11,757 nt of DNA, from assembly GCA_030146045.1 (NCBI GenBank), contig JASLDG010000033.1:1-11757 (forward strand), read 5' to 3'. The stretch comes from Candidatus Saccharimonadales bacterium (GTDB taxonomy: Bacteria; Patescibacteriota; Saccharimonadia; Saccharimonadales; Saccharimonadaceae). The notes beneath the pieces were generated by a model. It searched no databases. It was not told where the DNA came from and saw nothing but the letters and a program-made list of their open reading frames with translations. How positions within the stretch are numbered: position 1 is the stretch's first letter; the number at the start of each line of letters is the position of its first letter. The position numbers and the translations under genes were made by a program. Below are positions 7,209-11,757 of this stretch, piece by piece.

Positions 7209-7627
7209 TGGATAGTGCAGTGCTTATACTCTTTGTAGCAGTATTTGTGATCGCAGCATTGATTGTGGTGATCATGATTTTGACGAAAAAAGGCGGCATG
7301 GTACTTGATGTTGAGAAGTACCGTAGTCGATGGCTTACGATTGAACAGTCGCTCGTACGCGATAACGAGGCGAGTCACCAACTTGCTGTCATGAACGCTG
7401 ATAAGCTTCTGGATACTGCCATGCGCGAACGAGGTATTAAGGGCCAGACAATGGGTGATCGCATGAAGATGAATAAAGACGGCTGGACGAATCGAAATGC
7501 ATTATGGGAGGCACATAAATTACGCAATCGGATTGCCCATGAAAGCGACGTTCGTGTGAGTTATGACCAAGCCCGACGTGCCTTAGCTGGGTTTAAACAA
7601 GCACTGAAAGATGTAGGAGCAATTTAA
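7208..7627 (+). CDS. Membrane-anchored protein with HEPN-like Rx4H motif, inside the gat operon
   Basis: Unknown function. The 139-residue product has one N-terminal membrane helix (about 4-26) followed by Lys27-Lys28, so the rest is probably cytoplasmic. The soluble part looks all-helical: AVMNADKLLDTAMRERG (60-76), a polar stretch with TMGDRMKM (81-88), then LWEAHKLRNRIAHE (99-112) and a final helix (118-135). Arg106-Asn107-x3-His111 fits the Rx4-6H motif with a polar residue after Arg that marks HEPN domains, many of which are RNases or nucleic-acid binding. I recall similar soluble segments in other CPR hypothetical proteins, but cannot check that here. The gene overlaps gatA and gatB by one base on each side (TAATG twice), with AGGAG eight bases upstream of its start, so it is co-translated with the amidotransferase. 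The HEPN call rests on a short motif plus predicted helices; a purely structural domain is possible. Confidence 0.85.
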   Translation: MDSAVLILFVAVFVIAALIVVIMILTKKGGMVLDVEKYRSRWLTIEQSLVRDNEASHQLAVMNADKLLDTAMRERGIKGQTMGDRMKMNKDGWTNRNALWEAHKLRNRIAHESDVRVSYDQARRALAGFKQALKDVGAI

Positions 7628-9066
7628 TGGCGACACTAGAAATTCTTGAAAAATATCGCTTAACGATTGGTATTGAGTGTCATGTGCAGTTGGCGACTGC
7701 ATCAAAGTTATTTAGTGCTGCGGATAACGATGCACGAGACAAAGCACCTAATAGCGTGGTGAGTCCTGTTGACTATGGGTTGCCTGGTATGCTTCCGGTT
7801 CTTAATCGTCGTGCAGTTGATTTAGCAATTCGGGCTGGTAAGGCACTGAATGCTGGTATAGCGGAAGTGTCGCGATTTGACCGCAAGCATTATTTCTACC
7901 CAGATTTACCAAAGGGGTATCAAACGACGCAGATGTATCAACCAATCATCTTGAGTGGGTTTATTGACGCTCCACTCGATGATGGCACAACCGTGCGCGT
8001 GCGTATTCACCATGCCCACATGGAAGAGGACGCGGGTAAGCAGACGCACCACAGCGGCTACAGCTTGGTTGATCTTAATCGAGCCGGCACACCACTGATT
8101 GAAATAGTTTCAGAGCCTGATATTCATTCGCCGGCAGAAGCGCGCGCGTACGCGGCCGAGCTGCATAAGCTAATGGTATATGCGGGTGTCACGCATGGTG
8201 ATTTGTATCATGGCAACATGCGATTTGACGTGAACGTCTCGGTTGCTCCAGTTGGGAGCGAGGTGCTTGGCAGGCGCGCTGAAGTAAAGAATCTCAATTC
8301 GTTCCGAAGTGTTGAAAAAGCGGCCGAGTACGAGTTTAATCGGCAAGTAGAGTTGCTCGAAGCTGGCGAGGTTGTCGTACAGGAAACCCGTGGTTGGAAT
8401 GACGATACGGGTGTGACAACAAGTCAGCGTAGTAAGGAAGATGCTCAAGACTATCGCTATATGCCAGACGCGGATATTCCGCCGATTGTACTAACGCGTG
8501 AGGAGATTGAACATATTCAGATGGGTGTACCAAAGCTACCGCCTGAGTATCGGGACGAATTTATGGCGCTCGGTGTCGATAAGTCGGTGGTCAATACAAT
8601 TTTGGCTAAGCAGCAGCTCGCAGAATTGGTATCGCAGGTACTGACTATGAACCAGGCGGCGGCACGACGGGTTGCGAACTGGATTGCGAGCGATCTTTCG
8701 AGTGACGAAGATGCGGCCTTGGCTTCAGTCGCACAGAGCGAAGATCTTATCACACTTGCGGCGATGGTTGATAAGAATGAAATTTCATCTAACGCAGCGA
8801 GCGAGTTGTTTAATGATCTGATGGCTGGTGCGAGTGATCCGCGTAAGCTCGCCGAAGACAAGAACTTGCTACAGGTAAGCGACGAAGGCGCCATTGCGGC
8901 GATTGTCGATGAGGTGCTGGCTGATCCGGCGAGCGCACAATCGGTACAAGATATCAAGGACGGTAAAGAAAAGGCGATTGGCTACCTAGTCGGGCAGATT
9001 ATGAAAAAGTCGCAAGGAAAGGCGAACCCGGCGCTTGCGCAGAAGTTAATCCGAGAGAGGTTGTAG
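7627..9066 (+). CDS. gatB: Aspartyl/glutamyl-tRNA amidotransferase subunit B
   Basis: The tRNA-binding and kinase-amidotransferase subunit of GatCAB: it phosphorylates the misacylated Glu or Asp with ATP and replaces the phosphate with ammonia from GatA. The 479-residue length is standard. Visible family marks are IGIECHVQL (14-22), FDRKHYFYPDLPKGYQ (84-99), HMEEDAGK (131-138), then LVDLNRAGTPLIEIVSEPD, EVKNLNSF, and DYRYMPDADIPP. The C-terminal third, from about residue 330, is the helical YqeY-like domain that grips the tRNA. The CxC and CxxC zinc ligands found near the N-terminus of many GatB proteins are absent (FSAAD and PVDYGLPG stand there). S. aureus GatB, as I recall it, also lacks them, so this is a known variant. 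AGGAG lies seven bases before the ATG, which overlaps the preceding TAA. Confidence 0.96.
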   Translation: MATLEILEKYRLTIGIECHVQLATASKLFSAADNDARDKAPNSVVSPVDYGLPGMLPVLNRRAVDLAIRAGKALNAGIAEVSRFDRKHYFYPDLPKGYQTTQMYQPIILSGFIDAPLDDGTTVRVRIHHAHMEEDAGKQTHHSGYSLVDLNRAGTPLIEIVSEPDIHSPAEARAYAAELHKLMVYAGVTHGDLYHGNMRFDVNVSVAPVGSEVLGRRAEVKNLNSFRSVEKAAEYEFNRQVELLEAGEVVVQETRGWNDDTGVTTSQRSKEDAQDYRYMPDADIPPIVLTREEIEHIQMGVPKLPPEYRDEFMALGVDKSVVNTILAKQQLAELVSQVLTMNQAAARRVANWIASDLSSDEDAALASVAQSEDLITLAAMVDKNEISSNAASELFNDLMAGASDPRKLAEDKNLLQVSDEGAIAAIVDEVLADPASAQSVQDIKDGKEKAIGYLVGQIMKKSQGKANPALAQKLIRERL

Positions 9067-9071
9067 GTACC

Positions 9072-9623
9072 ATGAACGAATGGCCGCGTGTAGGAGAACC
9101 AGAGGAGATAAAAGTTGGCTGGCGTTGGCTGACGCGGAAAATGTTTATTGATCCGACGGGTGTGGAGCGGGAATATTACACTATGGCGAAAATGGGCACG
9201 ATTTGTATAGCCACAATTGCACTTACGGCTGACAACACAGTTATCGTTGCTGAGCAGTTTCGACCAGGTCCAGAGAAGATTTTTGAAGAATTGCCTGGAG
9301 GTGGGCATGATGCGGGCGAAGAGATTGAAGTAGCAGCACGCCGTGAGCTACACGAAGAAACTGGCTACACCGCCGGCTCAATGGAACATTTGGGTAAAAT
9401 TTACAAAGATGCCTACTCGAATGGTGAGTGGCATTACTTTTTGGCACGAGACTGTGTTAAGGATGGTGAGCAGCATACGGATGACGGTGAATTCATTAGT
9501 GTGAAGGAAATTTCAATTGAGCAGTTATTTGAAAATGCACGTAATAGTCGTATGACTGATACTGAAGCGGTATTTTTGGCTTACGAAAAGTTAAGGGAGA
9601 TACAGAATGAAACGACCAACTAA
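9072..9623 (+). CDS. NUDIX hydrolase, ADP-ribose pyrophosphatase-like
   Basis: Hydrolase of nucleoside diphosphates linked to another moiety; in this subgroup the usual substrate is ADP-ribose or a nucleotide sugar. The 183-residue product carries a complete NUDIX box at 77-99, with Gly77, Glu83 and RELHEETGY (91-99) in the required Gx5Ex7REUxEExGU spacing, so the metal-binding glutamates are present. EQFRPG (61-66) and EELPGG (72-77) before the box are typical of ADP-ribose pyrophosphatases. The N-terminal part would form the extra strand used for dimerisation in that group. The gene starts five bases after gatB and overlaps galU by 17 nt. A purine-rich GAGAGAGG lies 11 nt before the ATG, somewhat far for a ribosome binding site. 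Given galU next door, a nucleotide-sugar substrate is plausible, but nothing in the sequence proves it. Confidence 0.9.
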   Translation: MNEWPRVGEPEEIKVGWRWLTRKMFIDPTGVEREYYTMAKMGTICIATIALTADNTVIVAEQFRPGPEKIFEELPGGGHDAGEEIEVAARRELHEETGYTAGSMEHLGKIYKDAYSNGEWHYFLARDCVKDGEQHTDDGEFISVKEISIEQLFENARNSRMTDTEAVFLAYEKLREIQNETTN

Positions 9624-10500
9624 AGCTATTATTTGTGCAGCGGGGCTTGGCACGCGATTTTTGCCGCAAACAAAGGCGATGCCAAAGGAAATGTTGCCAA
9701 TTATTGATCGTCCTGTGATTCAGCTGATTGTAGAAGAAGCAGTGAGCGCAGGGGTGACAGATATCATTATTGTAACGGGCAGCACAAAACGTGCGATTGA
9801 AGATCATTTTGATCGGAGCGATGAGCTTGAGGCTGAACTGCGCGAAAAAGGTAAGCACGACAAAGCCGACCAGATTAAAGCGATTGCTGAACTTGCGAAC
9901 TTTGTCTATGTTCGTCAAAAGGGTATGCCAAAAGGTAATGCACGGCCAATTTTGAATGCACAGCATCTTATTGATGATGATGAGCCGTTCTTTGTATTTT
10001 TTGCCGATGACTTTTTCCGTAGTGAAGTGCCGCGTGCGCAGCAGCTTCTTGACGCGCACAACAAAACAGGAAAGTCGGTCATTTCGCTGATTGAAGTGGA
10101 CAAAAAGGACGCCGATAAATATGGTATGGCGGCAATCGATGCGCAGCTTGACGATCGTACGTTTGAGTTGTTGCAGCTTGTCGAAAAACCAGGCGAAGCC
10201 GAGACGCCGAGTACGTTTGCATCGGTTGGGGGCTATTTATTGACGCCTGATATCCTTCCTATTATCGCCAAAGAAAAGGTAGACAAGAATGGTGAAATAA
10301 CCCTAGCGGATAGTATTAACGAGTTGGCGCAGGCGGATAAGGTCTACGGTAAATTTATTGATGGTATATGGCATGATACGGGTAACCAGCTCAAGTATCT
10401 TAAGGCGGTGGTAGATGTAGCGCTTGCGAGTGATGAGTATGGCCATGAGTTTGCCACTTATTTGCGTGATCGATTAGATCGTGGTGATGTGTTACAATAA
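9607..10500 (+). CDS. galU: UTP--glucose-1-phosphate uridylyltransferase (GalU-like)
   Basis: Makes UDP-glucose from UTP and glucose-1-phosphate, the activated sugar for cell-surface glycans and glycolipids. At 297 residues it has normal GalU length. The N-terminal nucleotide-binding loop AAGLGTRFLPQTK (11-23) with KEMLPI (27-32) is clear, as are IVEEAVSAG (41-49), the metal-binding Asp pair in FADDFF (134-135), a VEKPG motif near residue 190, and DGIWHDTGN near the end. One deviation: where common GalU proteins have a GLGHA-type loop, this one reads MPKGNARPIL (107-116), so it belongs to a divergent subgroup or has altered sugar recognition. AAGGGAG seven bases before the ATG supports the start, which lies inside the end of the NUDIX gene. 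It is the last gene of the gat unit. A related nucleotidyltransferase for another sugar phosphate cannot be fully excluded. Confidence 0.88.
   Translation: MKRPTKAIICAAGLGTRFLPQTKAMPKEMLPIIDRPVIQLIVEEAVSAGVTDIIIVTGSTKRAIEDHFDRSDELEAELREKGKHDKADQIKAIAELANFVYVRQKGMPKGNARPILNAQHLIDDDEPFFVFFADDFFRSEVPRAQQLLDAHNKTGKSVISLIEVDKKDADKYGMAAIDAQLDDRTFELLQLVEKPGEAETPSTFASVGGYLLTPDILPIIAKEKVDKNGEITLADSINELAQADKVYGKFIDGIWHDTGNQLKYLKAVVDVALASDEYGHEFATYLRDRLDRGDVLQ
10490..10498 (+). promoter_or_regulatory. Possible extended -10 promoter for the small membrane cluster
   Basis: TGTTACAAT, at the very end of galU, fits an extended -10 (TGn plus TACAAT at 10493-10498). No good -35 is seen at 16-18 nt. Transcription would start near 10505 and leave a leader of about 20 nt with AGGA at 10517-10520 as ribosome binding site. 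No terminator is visible after galU, so readthrough is also likely. Confidence 0.4.
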
Positions 10501-10527
10501 AAAGCGTAACCTAAATAGGAAATCATT

Positions 10528-10779
10528 ATGGATTGGGCGCAAATTTTAGTCATTATTCTTTCGATCTTTCTGGCGTTGTTTCTTTTCCTAGGAATCGCGC
10601 TTATCGTGCTGCTTATCCGTTTGACGCAGCAGATACGTGCCGTGACGGCGACCGCACAACGAACGGCAGATGGTATTGAGCGAGCAGTGCATGGCGCTGC
10701 TAAGGCGGGTGTTGCAAGTTCGTTGATTAAATTTGCAGTCAAGCAAGCAGTACATCTTAAAGGAAAGAAGAGGAAATAA
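10528..10779 (+). CDS. Small membrane protein, DUF948/YtxG-like
   Basis: Function unknown. The 83-residue product has one strong membrane helix (about 6-30) very near the N-terminus, then an amphipathic helical segment (31-60) rich in Ala, Thr, Gln and Arg, and a basic tail ending KGKKRK. The layout resembles the start of DUF948 (YtxG) proteins: an N-terminal anchor followed by a long helix that would project from the membrane. The gene for a YtxH-like protein follows after two bases, as in the ytxGH pair of Firmicutes, which supports that reading. AGGA seven bases upstream supports the start. The domain match is by eye and weak; the protein is shorter than typical DUF948 members. Confidence 0.75.
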   Translation: MDWAQILVIILSIFLALFLFLGIALIVLLIRLTQQIRAVTATAQRTADGIERAVHGAAKAGVASSLIKFAVKQAVHLKGKKRK

Positions 10780-10781
10780 GT

Positions 10782-10988
10782 ATGTCAAAGAAATTTGCAA
10801 TTGGAGCAATAGTCGGTGCTGTAGCGGGTGTTATCGCAGGAGTACTTACGGCACCTAAGAGTGGCAAAGAAGTCCGTGCCGATATAGGAACAAAGGCAAA
10901 AGAACTGAAGACGAAGACTCAGTCAGCTGCAAAGCAGGTTACCGATGAAGTGCGTAGCGCTGCTGATGAGCTTCGTAAAGACAAGTAA
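10782..10988 (+). CDS. YtxH-like small membrane protein
   Basis: A 68-residue protein of the YtxH type. A Gly/Ala-rich membrane helix (about 5-24) runs straight into the APKSGKE motif (24-30), characteristic of the family. The rest (31-68) is a highly charged, Lys/Ala-rich helix with a roughly heptad spacing of small residues, likely a cytoplasmic or surface coiled coil. Family members in Firmicutes are linked to general stress, but the molecular role is unknown. GAGGA seven bases before the ATG fits a ribosome binding site. It sits second in a three-gene cluster of small membrane proteins. Confidence 0.85.
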   Translation: MSKKFAIGAIVGAVAGVIAGVLTAPKSGKEVRADIGTKAKELKTKTQSAAKQVTDEVRSAADELRKDK

Positions 10989-11004
10989 TTTCTGCTGAGG
11001 TAGC

Positions 11005-11292
11005 ATGATGGCGACAAAGAAGAATCCTATCCATCGATTTGTACGAGATCAGCGTATGGCGGCGCGTCGTAGTATTGTCGAAGAAATGTTCAACGACATG
11101 TACCGTGATCGACGCAATATTTATTTGATGAACTTTTTTAGAGGTATTTTCTTTGGACTTGGAAGTGTTCTCGGTGGTACGATTGTTGTCGCGCTTATTG
11201 TCTGGGTGATGAGCTTTTTTGTGTCACTACCAGGAATTGGACAGGATATTCAGCGCGCCCAGCAGACTATCCAGCAATCCGAGCGTCGCTAG
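11005..11292 (+). CDS. DUF5665-like membrane protein
   Basis: Function unknown. The 95-residue product has a very basic N-terminal third (Arg/Lys-rich, 5-37), then the stretch NFFRGIFFGLGSVLGGTIV (43-61) leading into a hydrophobic segment to about residue 74, followed by LPGIG (75-79) and a polar Gln-rich helix. This arrangement, with the FxRG-x-GxGxxLGxT region and LPxIG after the second hydrophobic half, matches what I recall of DUF5665 proteins. The hydrophobic part could be one long helix or a two-helix hairpin. Two ATG codons are adjacent (11005 and 11008). GAGGT at 10997-11001 is better spaced for 11008, so the true N-terminus may be one residue shorter. It is third in the small membrane cluster, 16 nt after the ytxH-like gene. 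Confidence 0.8.
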   Translation: MMATKKNPIHRFVRDQRMAARRSIVEEMFNDMYRDRRNIYLMNFFRGIFFGLGSVLGGTIVVALIVWVMSFFVSLPGIGQDIQRAQQTIQQSERR

Positions 11293-11306
11293 TGCTATCT
11301 TTGTAT

Positions 11307-11335
11307 TTGCGGTTCATATAAAATGGGCGTATAGT
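11307..11335 (+). promoter_or_regulatory. Possible promoter of the downstream ABC ATPase
   Basis: TTGCGG (11307-11312) and TATAGT (11330-11335) are separated by 17 nt. The ATG at 11346 lies only ten bases after the -10 and has no Shine-Dalgarno site, so the transcript would carry a leader of a few bases at most. The spacing is good, the hexamers only moderate. Confidence 0.45.
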
Positions 11336-11345
11336 TCGTAATAGC

Positions 11346-11757
11346 ATGAGTGTTATAGAAACAACTAAACTGACAAAGCAGTATGGGCATGACCGAGGTA
11401 TTATTGATCTTGATCTTGTGATCGAGGAGGGTGAAATATTCGGTTTCATTGGTCCGAACGGTGCTGGAAAATCAACGACAATTCGCACACTGCTTGGCTT
11501 GATTCGCCCAACCTCAGGTCAGGCGAAGATATTTGGTCGTGATATTGCAACGGATGGCCCAGCGATACGTGAAAATATTGGGTATTTACCGAGTGAGGTA
11601 TTTTATTACGATGGCATGCGTGTTCGCGACCTATTAAACTATTCAGCGAGCTTCTATCGCAAGCCCAAACAAGAAATGCAGGCTCGCATTACGGAACTTG
11701 CCGGACTCCTTGACCTCGACCTAAACAAAAAAATCGAAGATCTGAGCTATGGTAATA
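11346..11757 (+). CDS. ABC transporter ATP-binding protein (3' end outside the window)
   Basis: ATPase subunit of another ABC transporter, probably of the ABC-2 exporter class; the membrane partner should lie beyond the right edge. The frame is open to the last base, giving 137 complete codons. Visible are Walker A GPNGAGKS at 36-43, ENIGYLPSEVFYYDGM in the Q-loop region with Ser where most ABC ATPases have Gln, and a signature beginning LSYGN at the window edge instead of LSGGQ. Both deviations occur together in one recognised group of bacterial ATPases, so this is a subfamily trait rather than decay. Walker B and the switch His are outside the window. The start is taken at the only ATG close to a promoter-like element. 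The substrate is unknown. Confidence 0.9.
   Translation, partial: MSVIETTKLTKQYGHDRGIIDLDLVIEEGEIFGFIGPNGAGKSTTIRTLLGLIRPTSGQAKIFGRDIATDGPAIRENIGYLPSEVFYYDGMRVRDLLNYSASFYRKPKQEMQARITELAGLLDLDLNKKIEDLSYGN

Noticed and set aside
7703..7790. Missing zinc-binding cysteines in GatB as a sign of inactivation
   Set aside because: Functional GatB proteins without these cysteines are known (S. aureus, from memory), and all other motifs are intact.
9496..10059. 187-aa minus-strand open frame opposite galU
   Set aside because: It is antisense to highly conserved GalU and NUDIX coding sequence and has no recognisable domain or start signals.
1..11757. CRISPR arrays, insertion sequences, tRNA or rRNA genes, riboswitches
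   Set aside because: I looked for spaced repeats, transposase motifs and terminal inverted repeats, tRNA-like cloverleaf ends and long leaders; none was seen. Intergenic space is too small for most of these.

Overview
The window looks like a stretch of a Candidate Phyla Radiation (Patescibacteria) genome, most likely Saccharibacteria (TM7). That placement is an inference from gene content, not a database match: a compact gatC-gatA-(extra gene)-gatB operon, a small membrane-protein set (DUF948-like, YtxH, DUF5665-like), very tight gene packing, several promoters sitting almost on top of start codons, and base composition near 50% GC in the samples I counted. The standard genetic code reads every gene without interruption. 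All 14 visible stop codons are TAA or TAG and none is TGA.

Region by region. (1) 1-3004: a type I secretion pair, an HlyB-like ABC exporter cut by the left edge and an HlyD-like adaptor overlapping it by 14 nt. (2) 3028-4912: a second exporter, a DrrA-like ATPase plus ABC-2 permease, starting from its own probable leaderless promoter. (3) 4936-5441: a perfect 13-bp GC-rich hairpin terminator and, on the minus strand, a 150-aa lipoprotein gene at about 62% GC with strongly GC-ending codons. It is the compositional outlier of the window and a candidate for transfer from an actinobacterial host. (4) 5442-5541: a short AT-rich divergent promoter region with a tandem 10-bp repeat. (5) 5542-10500: one compact plus-strand unit, gatC, gatA, a membrane-anchored protein with a HEPN-like Rx4H motif, gatB, a NUDIX hydrolase and galU, with junctions that overlap or nearly touch. 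(6) 10528-11292: three small membrane proteins, probably from their own promoter. (7) 11346-11757: the start of another ABC ATPase, cut by the right edge.

How the genes work together. The first two units export material across the membrane; no substrate gene is visible. The gat genes make the GatCAB amidotransferase, which corrects Glu-tRNA(Gln) and/or Asp-tRNA(Asn); GalU makes UDP-glucose for glycans; the NUDIX enzyme probably hydrolyses a nucleoside-diphosphate compound. The small membrane cluster resembles the ytxGH arrangement of Firmicutes and is of unknown function.

The best candidates for new biology are the HEPN-like membrane protein built into the gat operon between gatA and gatB, the GC-rich lipoprotein cassette, and the HlyB/HlyD pair in what is probably a single-membrane cell. 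I see no CRISPR array, insertion sequence, tRNA or rRNA gene.
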